64,000 bases of DNA from Capitulum mitella (taxonomy: Eukaryota; Arthropoda; Thecostraca; Pollicipedomorpha; Pollicipedidae). The notes under the pieces were generated by a model. It did no database searches. It saw only the letters and a list, made by a program, of their open reading frames with translations, and was not told where the DNA came from. Below are positions 13,201 through 31,173 of this stretch, one piece after another. The position numbers and the translations under genes are program-made. The stretch lies in contig CP099839.1 of NCBI GenBank assembly GCA_030062745.1, forward strand, positions 501,001 through 565,000, read 5' to 3'. Each line of letters opens with the position of its first letter. Position 1 is the stretch's first letter.

Positions 13201-16200
13201 ACGAAGTTTGCTTATAACCACTTTTCACAATGTTCCCACAAATTCTTTCTAAGCGGATTTAACTGCATGTAGCCGTGGTCTGCAGAAAAAATTGCCCTTG
13301 ATGTCCTCGAAAATACCAGTTGTCCTCCAATGGATTCACCTTTATCACGCACAATGGCACATGATTAACGGGGCACTGGGTGCGAGGGGTGGAGTGCGGT
13401 AGTATTAAAAGGCTAACATAGGAAATGAAGTTACAGTGCACAGATCTGGGTGAACAAGGGACAATTGTTCATTTCCGTCCCTTCGAAAGGAGCTTATGGG
13501 TTGAGCTGGTTTGGCTGAGAGGGAGAGAAGAAGGGAGTATGCAAGCGAACTGTGTGGATACCTGTGGCACAGATACATTGCGCAAAAAATGCAACACACG
13601 TAAGCGTGGCCAACGACTCAGACGCGCAGGAGGTAAACGCGCTGTGTAGCTGTTTTTCTACTCTTCATTATCTTCTCACTAATTAGTACGAGTTAATGCC
13701 CACAGTCTGAGCCATCAATCATGGCCTTAAAATAGTGACGCAGCCAAAGCAGCAACCCGACAGCAGGAACATTCGTTCACAGTTTCTCACCTAATGAGGA
13801 CAGCGTAGTGCTGAAGGTTCGCTCGTTCTGAGGGTGCCACGCCTGTGAGTACCTCGTGGGTATGACTAGTGTAAACGGCTGCGCAATGGCCGCGATGACC
13901 TGAAACGGAACACAGACGTTACGGCAAGCTGCTTTCAGAATATCTGACCTGCGACAACGCTGCCTGCATCGCCGTCTTATTCGAAACCATTCGAACATCT
14001 GCAACAAATTTTAAGAGAACAAAATTTTGGGGCCGGAAATGCTGCTTAGCTTTGCCGAACGGTAGCGATTTGACTAATTGCTTGAAAATTAAAATGAGGG
14101 AGAATACCATCAATGATATACAATGTTTAACTTGAGGTCTTATCTCATAAATGACGGAAGAGTCTCAAACTTTGTTTCATTTGCGATGGAAGTATCGCTG
14201 TTTGCCATAAAACTGTGGTGTATGCTGTTTCTTACACGATGGCATTACCAGAAACCAAATCAATCCAAGTGGGAACAAGCTTTGGGAGGCACGCTTTGAT
14301 TGTAGCAACTGCCTTGTCAACGTGATTAAGGACAAGATAACATTCGCACGTGGCAAACAACTGTCACCTCGAAAGCGTCCTTAAGAGTTATCGCTTTGAT
14401 GCACGTAAAGTACGAGTGAGCTATCAAAAGAGCAGGACTTTTAATGTGCTCATGACACATGTCTGCAAGACGCATTCAATCTGCGTACCGTGCAGGGCAC
14501 AAACATGACATATTCCTGTCTCACGTCATTTATCACGACTCTGAAATGGCCCCGTAAAAGGGCAAGGGTTTCTCACAAGCACAGCCACTAACCTGAGAAC
14601 GTCCAATGTACACTACAAATGATTCCGCGATTAAACGAGCATATAATAGAAGCAAAACATATGCAGATTGGAGAACAGAGCACCAGACATTTACAAAATG
14701 CTGGAGACAATGAATTTTGTAAATGTCGACGAACTGCCTGGAGGGCAACGCGTGACAGGTAGGTCCTAACTCCTGCATCCCGCCGGGAACGTACCGATCC
14801 CAGCATGGTGATGGTGTATCTGAGGTCCACCGGGGTCACCGCGTCCCAGGTGCTGACGCCCTTGATGGCCATGCCGAGCCCGTTCAGGACGGCCCCGATC
14901 ACCACCTGACAGCAGAAAAACCTCAGCAGGCCGCCGGAGCAGCTGATGGCATGTGCGCAGCAGACCGCACCGCAGGTAGAGCGACAGCCCCGCAAACTCT
15001 GAAAAATAATCATTCTGACTCCGACTTTAAACTTTTACGAGTGAAGAGTTACAACAACGCTACGGTGGTGTGAGGGCAGATATTGACTCAGTAGGGCTTT
15101 CGATCACTCATTTTGCGAACTTGAACACATCTGTGTGGTCATTGGTTATCGGCGTTAGCACAAATACATTTCACCACAACCTGAGAACGCGTTATACAAA
15201 TGGAGAGATATCCGAATTCATGGTCATTGAAATACACTGTTGCGTTATCAAAAAGCCCTGCTGAAACAGAAGCGATTCAGACATTTTGCTTGTTCTTAGA
15301 AAGCTTCTGGCGACACTTTGTAACGGCAGACCACCCCAGCAGCTATTTTTAGTGTGGTTCCAATTGTTAGTGTGTTGTTAGGTTAGTGTGTTTTCGTGTG
15401 AAAACTGGACAAGCGGTAATGATTCTGAGGCTGAAAGGTACTCATTCGGCATTGTTGCGGGTATTTCGCGCGAAAGTGTTGCGCCGGCTCCCAAAGGTGT
15501 GAAAAATATGTGTTCATATTTCATTTCAGCAGAAATTCAAGCCGAACAATGGAGTGCAAAATACAGTTTTAGATGTTTCGTTGCCAAGACGGCTGTCTAA
15601 TGAGGCCGAAATATCACGAAAATGTTTCCAAACAACGGTTAAGGGGAGTAAAAATTGTTCAGACTGGCACAAATGGGGCATGAAGTGTGTAAGCAGTAGT
15701 TTTTGTGGCCGCATATAATACAAATGTCCATAATATTACACGCCCTTCCTCAAGAAACCTATCGTTTCTCAAATGATTTCATTCAGCACAACACAAAACA
15801 GCCAAAAAACTGTTCCATGGAACATGTCAATGATGGAACACGGAATGATCCATGGAACACGTTAATGATCCGCTGCGGAGGCTGAAAACCGCATCCATCG
15901 TTAAATCTCCCGCGCCGATCTCCTGAACACTCTTGCTAATCCCCGGGCGTGGACCTCTAAGGCCGGCGTTTGGGGGACACACTCCGCCGTCTGCGGCAGT
16001 GGGATCGGCCCACCAACGCGGGCGACGCCGGTATCGTCCCTACGCTGAGATTGCCCTGTACCTCGCAGGCCACCCAGGCCGAGTGGCGATATCACTCTAA
16101 TGAACTGTGGTATACGACGCCTGTATCCAGGGCAACTTCGGTGGCAGAACACTACGTAAAATTTAGTCGGGCAACTTGGTCTGTCGATACTGAAAAAAGA

Positions 16201-17241
16201 TAGTGCATCTCTTTTCGGCAGGCGATGATGGGTTGTTCTGCTTTCGGAGACTTACTGGTGGCAGGCAAGTCCTCCGAGGCAAGCCCACGAGAAATTAAAC
16301 AGGACATCGATGGCCAACAAAGTGTGACAGATCGGCTTCACAGGCCCCTCCGCAGATACTCCACCCGATCTGCCCATGGTTACTGTCAACGGAATGCGTG
16401 ACAAGGTATGGGCGCAGCCGCCGTGGCCGGGGCGTCGCACTCACCACCCAGCGGAAGCTCCAGTGGTCGACTGCCCACATGATGAACGGCGTGACTACCA
16501 GCTGGACGATCATGAACTGGGTCATTTGCCAGTTGATCCTGTCCAGCGTGGTCTCGTAGTAGTGAGCCGCGTAGTTGGCCACGGGGGAGAAGGAGAGCCA
16601 TGCCTGTTGGAGGGCAAGTCGAGGTCACTTGGATGCGGCAGAACCACATCATCCCTCCGGCACAAATGGAAACGTGCAAGTTGTCCACAACACAGCGACG
16701 CGAAGCCACCGTTTCAGCGTTTCAAAAGCGGGTCCATGCTACTGACGGACAAGTTCCCTGCACCCGCTTGGAGAAATACCTTTCGATATTCGCCTTTTGA
16801 TACTGGGAAAACGCATCCCTTAACATACCCTGCTTGACATTGCTCCATAGTCACCAGTGACGGTTGGCCGACATCGCATGATTGGCATTCAGCTGGTCCC
16901 AGGTTCAAATCCCTCCGCAGGCTATGCCTTTCAAGCACAGTGAGTCAACGTGGGATCCGGTCTCCCAAAGGCCAAAAATCTCTATGCAAGTGTGAGCGCG
17001 CATCTTACTACAGATACAACAATGGCAGTTCACCCAACCATTTCCCATCCGCTCCTACGACCACGCACAGTGAGTGACGGCCACGTGCCCCTCCCCTCCT
17101 TGGTTACCTTCAGTCAGCACTCACCGCGCCGTTGGCCACCTGCGTAACGACGATGACAAATAGCACCAGCCAGCGGCGCCGGTACGCCCTGTAAGTCGGC
17201 GTGGGCGCTGTTTCCGAATTGGAGCCCGCAGATTCCATCAT
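7083..17241 (-). CDS. SLC49A3/MFSD7-like major facilitator transporter, paralog A (10 exons)
   Basis: Coding exons, in transcript order: 17241-17125, 16603-16445, 14905-14795, 13899-13791, 10648-10510, 9954-9759, 9451-9299, 8714-8558, 7835-7704 and 7267-7083. All introns are GT-AG and the phases join without a break, giving 1458 nt, or 485 residues. The protein has the twelve-helix MFS layout of SLC49: a YRxYRRRW start before helix 1, AWLSFSPVA after it, a WHPQNERTF segment matching the WFPxxER-type loop, a PPTPPS central loop, GICGALLFG in helix 8, and DTPYHR after helix 12. Human SLC49A3 has the same landmarks and is about 70 residues longer, mainly in its tail. Relatives transport choline or haem (FLVCRs) or vitamin B6 (SLC49A4). 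The SLC49A3 substrate is unsettled, so none is assigned. The protein should be an integral membrane protein. The gene lies head to head with paralog B. Two ATGs are adjacent at 17241 and 17238. Confidence 0.88.
7704..7835 (-). CDS. Paralog A exon 9 (helix 11 and loop)
   Basis: 132 nt, phases 1 to 1, with an acceptor after CACCTCAG and a donor GTGAGC. It ends in LDYT, matching VDYT in paralog B, whose exon has the same length. Confidence 0.85.
8558..8714 (-). CDS. Paralog A exon 8 (helices 9-10 region)
   Basis: 157 nt, starting AVRYPDLQWLV after TTACAG and ending IFIP with a GTTAGT donor. It contains the conserved ELGVEATYPIDQTYSNS segment shared with paralog B and, more loosely, with human SLC49A3 (MELAVECSFPVG). 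Confidence 0.88.
9299..9451 (-). CDS. Paralog A exon 7 (helix 8 and next helix)
   Basis: 153 nt in phase 0, from GFVGICGALLFGCGIPGA to LIIFCQ. The donor is GTGAAA. It matches the GLCGALFITFGILGA segment of human SLC49A3. Confidence 0.88.
9759..9954 (-). CDS. Paralog A exon 6 (central loop and helix 7)
   Basis: 196 nt. It starts SHPPTPPSPSA, the family's central cytoplasmic loop, and continues through a helix with LCFGPAIGAMNG to LLGQMLCTTGYSA. The donor is GTCAGT. Its acceptor motif CCCGGCAG/GTCC is repeated several times in the upstream intron. Confidence 0.88.
9951..10133 (-). repeat. Minisatellite of about 33 bp built on the exon 6 splice acceptor (paralog A)
   Basis: On the minus strand, variants of CCCGGCAGGTCC recur about six times, separated by a shared GCTGTGACCGTACCTGA-like segment. 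The copy nearest the exon is the real intron/exon junction. The others lie upstream in the intron and carry the same AG/GT junction sequence. Confidence 0.85.
10190..10510 (-). repeat. Degenerate minisatellite built on the exon 5 splice donor (paralog A)
   Basis: On the minus strand exon 5 ends GGCATCACCTC/GTGAGTCC. GTGAGTC recurs exactly six times in about 290 bp, along with degenerate forms, and GGCATCAC recurs in front of some of them. The intron thus begins with serial copies of its own exon/donor boundary. Confidence 0.82.
10510..10648 (-). CDS. Paralog A exon 5 (helices 5-6)
   Basis: 139 nt, phases 1 to 2. It encodes NPIGCMLGISITPLYV, then GPADVPLINTVWAFPA and a helix ending FGITS. The acceptor follows CTGCCGCAG. 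The length matches paralog B exactly. Confidence 0.87.
13791..13899 (-). CDS. Paralog A exon 4
   Basis: 109 nt, phases 0 to 1, after GTTTCAG, with donor GTGAGA. It encodes QPFTLVIPTRYSQAWHPQ and the ER that follows, the MFS loop and helix 4 region. Synonymous codons differ widely from paralog B, in contrast to exon 3. Confidence 0.87.
14795..14905 (-). CDS. Paralog A exon 3
   Basis: 111 nt in phase 0, after CTGTCAG, with donor GTACGT. It encodes VVIGAVLNGLGMAIKGVSTW and onward to TITMLGS. It is about 94% identical in DNA to paralog B exon 3, against roughly two-thirds protein identity in neighbouring exons. Confidence 0.88.
16445..16603 (-). CDS. Paralog A exon 2 (helices 1-2)
   Basis: 159 nt in phase 0, after CCAACAG, with donor GTGAGT. 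It encodes AWLSFSPVANYAAHYY and a helix VTPFIMWAVDHWSFRWV. AWLSFSPVA corresponds to LWLSFAPVA in human SLC49A3. Confidence 0.88.
17125..17241 (-). CDS. Paralog A exon 1 (N-terminus)
   Basis: 117 nt from ATGATG, ending in phase 0 at donor GTGAGT. It encodes a short hydrophilic head, then YRAYRRRWLVLFVIVVTQVA, the cytoplasmic arginine cluster and first half of helix 1. Confidence 0.83.
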
Positions 17242-18156
17242 CGCGGCTTTCCGGAGCGCAACGCACCCGCGACCCGGGCGGGCGACTGTAGCCGACGACG
17301 CAGGCGACGATTTGTGCGCATGCGCGTGGCAGAGTCCTGCCGGCCGGCCGGCGTCGGGGCAGGGGCGCAGTCAGGAACGGAGAGGGAGGGGTAAGAGAGC
17401 GAGAGCATCGAAATGGAGACATCGATGGGTTTGGATAAAACTGAGGAGCGCAAGGCATCGGCAAAACGGAAGGAGCAGGAACTGCTATTTCATGGTTCCT
17501 CTAATGTCACACTGGTGTTTTTTGTGGTAATACTGTTCCAACAATGCGCATTTGAGGGCATGGGCGTAGCTGCTCAAGGAGTAAGCAGGAAACCTTCGCC
17601 CTACCAACTTCGGAGAATTTTAGCATTAACCGTATGGTGTTTTTTCTCTTCAACCGGCGAATCGCTTATTTCCACCCATCAAGGTTGTTGTCGCGCGACG
17701 ATCTTGGCTGTCACGAAAAGCTGATATACCTCCTGTCAGCACTGCCCCTCAATACATCCTCTCAGTTTCAGCTTCCTCTCAGTACGGCACGTGTCCTTTG
17801 TTTGAAGCATTCTTCGTTCATGCCGCATGTGTAGGATTTTGCTCTCCGCAGTGATAGCGCAGAACCAACCAGTGCTCGCGGCTCCCCTTCTGAGCGTCTC
17901 TTTGTAAAAGTGTTCGCAGCAGCTTAAAAGATATCCGGAAGCCACTTCACCAGATAAAGACGAGCCACACGAACCGACACCGCGTTTCGCCTGGTGACCG
18001 TGCTCCGAGCTGTAAAACGTGATAGCGTGTCTGGCTCTCAGTCAGCTCTGGTCCCCCGCCTTATCGCGAGCGATCGCCGGTCACGGGGCGTCCCGGCTCC
18101 CGCTTCTGCTCCGGCGGCTCGTGGCGTCTGCGGCCCGCTCCCGTGACAGGCCCGGC
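17242..18156. promoter_or_regulatory. Shared upstream region of the head-to-head SLC49 paralogs
   Basis: 915 bp separate the two divergent start codons. The parts next to each start (about 17.25-17.40 and 18.03-18.16 kb) are GC- and CpG-rich; the middle is not. This layout fits two core promoters or one bidirectional promoter. I see no convincing TATA box. The regulatory role is inferred from position only. Confidence 0.5.
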
Positions 18157-26417
<8,261 letters not shown>

Positions 26418-28757
26418 GGGCGATGCTTGTCGAAGACAGTGCCATTTTGTAAGCCGCGAAACGCACCGCCTGTCGAAGATAACAGGTCAGCGGGCGTGAG
26501 AGTTCTCCTTATCTGCTGTTCTTATGTCTTGGTGGTTCCTCCTGTACGCCCCTTTGGTGTCAGACCTCAGACGTTTGATGTCAAACGTCAAACGTCTGTC
26601 AGACATCGTGCCAGGTTCCCTTCGATCCCCCCGACGGGTGGCGAGAGAGCGGTGCTCGAATCTGACGAGGTTAATGTGCCTGATGAGGCTCGGTGACGGA
26701 GGCATGTCAAAACGTTTTGTTCCGGCCATCCCGACCGCACGCTAGATGGCGTCACATCGCCAGGCCGGCCACTATCGCACCGCCTATCGCAAGAGCGTCG
26801 AACGGTGATGTTTGATGCGGCTTTCTCTGCATACTAATCTTGTAGTGCAGCCCATCCTAACATTCTGGCTCAGCATTGTGCTTGGCACGTCGTGTTCCCG
26901 TTAGATCTTTGGAGACACCGAGGATGGGAGGCATTTTGCCAGTGCATAGGTAATTCGCACAGTTTTCCTGTGACCTATTAAAATGCAAAGCAGTCCCCTC
27001 TTGCTGTCAACGTGAAGATGTAACCGCTAGAACAAATGCACGCCTTTACACCTATGAGATGTTGCGCATGTCATTGTCACAACAACCATTACCCGAATAG
27101 TGTGCTGTTCCGCCTTGCGATGCGAAACTATTGTCGCTCTTGTTGATCTTATCACTCCTTCCACACTGAATTCAGAGGATAAGCGTAGTGCGTAATCAAC
27201 CCTCCAGTCATCAGTCCTAGGGCAGCATCGACAACCTGCGCTAATCGAGGCCTCCAGCTGTCAGTCATCTCGTCCAAAGCCGGTGGAGCCAGGGCAGGAG
27301 CACGGGACGCTAACCTGCCTCAAAACACAGGCCGTAATCCCGTCCGACGAATAGTTTCGACCGAATGGCGGCTGGCAGATGAGACTCTGCATTTGCTCCG
27401 GTGACGAGTGGGCGATCAAAGCCCCGCCTGGGTTTCGCCTACGGGGAACCAGACGGAGAAGACAATGTCTGTCGACACACCGGCCACGCAAGTCCCTCAC
27501 AGCGCGGCAGCCTTCCACCCGGCGGTCCTCGGTCGCTGACCGGTCCTCCGGCGGCCGGGTGTTTGCAGCAGCCGTCTGCAGACCACCGACCAGTTTCGGC
27601 GGTCGGTCTTGTACGGTTCACAGCGGCCAGCTCTGGCTTCCACGTCTGTTGACCAGGTCTGGTCAGAGGTTGTCCTCGGCCTGTCATTCCATGTCGTTTG
27701 GCAAGCCCCTGAACATCAGCGGCTGTCGAATTTTTCATCGTATCGACTGATTATGCTCCCGATTTCAGCCAAAGGTTTCGTTGGTAGCACTGGAGGATAG
27801 GAGACAGCAGCGGAGTTGCATCCCAGATATTGTACGTTTGATCGGTCATGCAAAATAGAAGAATGACAACCATGCCGGAAAACCGGGAGTTTAGGGATGC
27901 CGATCGGGATTAACGACGATGAGAGAGCGGCTGACTTTAAGCAGGCCAACTTCACTGTTGGCTGTGACGCACGCTGATGACAGAATCAAACAGATCGAAG
28001 TTCTAGAAAAGGCCTGAGCCGAATTGGGACGTCACTGCCATCTTGCGGAAGGTTCTCGGGACTCCTGTGGACTCCTGTGCAGCCCTGCTGGGTCGCCGAC
28101 ATCGCACACTCGTCAGGCAGGGCGGGGAGGAACGGTGGCACACAGGTCTGGCTGTCGCAATGACACAACAGAGAAAGGTGGCTCGGTGCAGTCTACTCTG
28201 CCGAGGCCGGAGGATCGTCAGACTGCTGCCGACCGAGCTCGGAGGCTGACGCAGCTGAGAAACACAACATTCGGCGCACGGCACGGTGAGATATTTACCC
28301 AAGCCTCGGACTCTGAATCAGCTTGGTCGGGTTATGGACAGATGATGAGAAAAAAGTCTTACTTCGTTGGAACCATTTAATCCTCCGTATAGGTCAAGCA
28401 GAATACTGTTTACGAACATTTCCGTCGTTTTTTTCGTCGGGTATATTACTCTGAAATAACCTCCCTTGGCATTTAAAAGTAAATGGTTGAACTATGAAGT
28501 GTTTTGCCATCTGATGGTCAAAGATGCCTTGCCTCCAGCTCGCAAAACTTCTATCCAGTTACTTTTGTCTGATGTAGATCGTGCAGTTTTGCAGTTGCAC
28601 CGTGTTTTTACTCTTTGGGAATGCAAGCATTTTAAATCATGGCTGTTAGCGAGGCACGAGGAAGCATCTTTTTAAGACACGCATCAGTGAATTGGTTTTT
28701 ACAGTTTCCGTAGGTCTAACGTTTCAGAAGCTGGAACCAAGCGCAAATTATTAGAAC

Positions 28758-28796
<39 letters not shown>

Positions 28797-30834
28797 ACAA
28801 ACTATTACATAAATACAAGTACAAATTATTATGTAACTTGCAGTAGACACTAGACTAAAAATGCTGTACGGGTAACTAATGCCAACTTCTTGAGATACGC
28901 TTACATCTAATTTGCATGTATCTGCTGGGTGCACAACTAGTTTGTGAGATTTCTCCATCGTGCAATGGATGCCTCTGGCAGGAGGAAAACCAGGTTTTTG
29001 CAACTGTGGAGGCCTGCAGCGTGGCTTGACATTTCTTAGAGGCGACCTGAATTCTGCAAGCAGTGGCCTTCCATCGACTACCGGTCTGCAGAGGCCTGAA
29101 CAGTGGTCTGAATCAAACAGACTCTTCTTCTCCTCCCTTTGTTTTTAAGTGTTTCTCACTCGAACCCTCTCTCTTCCCCGTTCTTCCCATGCTGATGGTC
29201 GTTAATGGTCGAAAATTGCGATGGCAAATATTAGTACACAAAGTTGCATAAATCTGGTCGGAAACTGCGTGTGCACGATTGCGAAGAACAGAAGAGTGCC
29301 AGCTGCCCACGATCGTCCTCCCGTCGTTGAATCTACACGTACCGGCAAATGGCGGATTTCAGGCGGATTTCAACAGCCAACGGTCCGTTCAACTTTCGCG
29401 ACTACAGAAGCAAATAAGTCCCGGAGTGGTTAACCTTTTAACGAAGAGACACACGATTCAACTGGGATGGGTGATCTGTCTCGGGTGGCACGGACGTATG
29501 TGGATTGCCTAGGGTCCCAGTGTTGGGCCGAAGAGAGTTCCTGATATGTACGGTTTGTGTGGAAGATTTGTACCGACAGCCGTGTGCTATTTTACATCAT
29601 CCTATCTTCATTTATTCATTTTACCTGGAAATGCACTCCCGGAACATAGGAGTTTCAGATTACCTGCCGCAATGGGTAAAAGATAAGTGAGAGCGCTAGT
29701 GAATGGCAAAGAACGAATTAGGTAGATCAGAATGGGGAAGGATGTAAAGCTTACTGGGTAGAAGGAAGATGTACTAAAGGTTGGTAAAGGTAAGCCATCT
29801 GGGGCACTGCAACTATTGTGAGCTGTGCTCAGCAAGACAGGAAATGAAAGAACCGTAAGGGCTGTACGAAATAATTGGTTCGAAATCATATGAAAAAATG
29901 ACCGAGGCGTTTAAAATCTTCCAGTTTGCCTTGCGATCGTCCAAAGCACCCACTTCTTACGTTACATGGTTTGCTTTTGTTCCTTCGCTACTGTTCGTAC
30001 TTGCATTGCATTTGTAATTGTAATGCAGTACTATTTATGTTCCTTGCACATTTCGTTTCATAAAGTTTACGCTAATCTTTAAGTGCGCGCCTTATCGCGA
30101 TTTTTCTGTGACTGTCTTCAGTGCGTTGCAATGAAGCGCATTGCAATGCATGGTGCATATGCATTCTGTCGATTCTTCAACTTTTCTGCGATATGGTTCT
30201 TGAAGGGCATGTGCAGAAAAAATGAGGTTATTAGACCCATCGGTTTTGACTGCACAGGCGAAGAAGCGAGGCGTTCTGACTTCATTCTACCACTTCATCC
30301 TCCGAAAATGATGCAAATTATATTGGTAAGTCAGGGCCTGAAATACATGCACTGTATCGGAGATAGAAGAGGTTAAGTCGCCTAGACAAGCCGGCCCTTT
30401 TTGTCAATGTCTTGTGTTCCGGGCCTGAGGCGACCGGACCTGAAGTCCTGCGTCCTCGGGGCCTTTAAACAAGCCTGGCAGCCTGCCTTTCGGTGCTGAT
30501 ACGAAGAAGCCTGAGACGAAAGTCAGTAATGCCTTGTTAGACTTTATTGCTGGCTGTTTTGTTTCGTCTTCCTTTGCTTGTTTCGTTTTTATTTCGTTCC
30601 TCTGTTAGTGGTTTTATGGCTGTAGTACCAGTCCAGCACCGTGATCAGTAACATCGTGAGCACTGCCTGGGTTTCATGTTCCTGCTATTGCATTGACCAG
30701 TTCCATAATCTGTGCCGAGTTTACGTTGCCAAGACTACGAGGCTGAAGACTCGAGCGGGGCCAAAGCGGCTCAGACCAATCTGAGTCAGTCTAACGACAG
30801 ATCAGGCTGACCACTGATCGCCACTGTCGCTCAG
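26418..30834. other. Intergenic region, no gene recognised
   Basis: It contains a 10-bp inverted repeat at 26569-26597 just past the transporter stop, a GC-rich patch at 27.3-28.3 kb whose open frames have no domain signature, and a short TA tract near 28.76 kb. The rest is A/T-rich. Upstream exons of the peroxidase could lie here unseen. Confidence 0.4.
28760..28792. repeat. Short (TA)n microsatellite
   Basis: About 15 TA units in an A/T-rich context. Confidence 0.95.
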
Positions 30835-31173
30835 GTGGCGCTAGTGTCGGCATCGCTGGCCGCCGACATGATGCCGCCCGGCCTGCTGACGCCGATGCCG
30901 CGCGAGCGGGTGCCGGTGCCGGCCGAGCGGCTGCCGGCGGCGCTGGCCTGGGCCGAGCGGCGCGTGCAGCGTCTGGACCAGTACAGGACGGTGCCGAGCC
31001 GGGACGCCGCCGCCGCCCACCACGGCCGCCGGCACGCCTCTGACGCGGCCACCCAGCAGCTGGGCCGCGAGGCGCTGCTCTGGGTGGAGGCGGCCCGCGC
31101 GCCCAGTCACATCCTGCGGCCGACCGCCGCCGACACCGCAGACTCCGAAAAACAAAACAATCTTCTAATATGA
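30835..31173 (+). pseudogene. Truncated copy of the peroxidase exon (N-terminal part only)
   Basis: Positions 30835-31104 match 34735-35004 with about six differences in 270 bp, at an offset of exactly 3900. Similarity begins directly after a CAG acceptor in both copies (TCGCTCAG here, TTTCAG there). The upstream introns are unrelated. After the codons for AARAP the copies diverge abruptly, and this one runs into a stop at 31173 after 23 unrelated codons. No GT donor lies at the break. The first codon here is GTG instead of ATG. It may be a dead partial duplicate or an alternative exon giving a short product; there is no peroxidase catalytic domain. Confidence 0.75.

Noticed and set aside
16850-16935. 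Possible tRNA or tRNA-derived SINE (GGTTCAAATCC)
   Set aside because: The B-box-like string is present, but the T-arm does not pair and no acceptor stem or A box at the right distance is visible.
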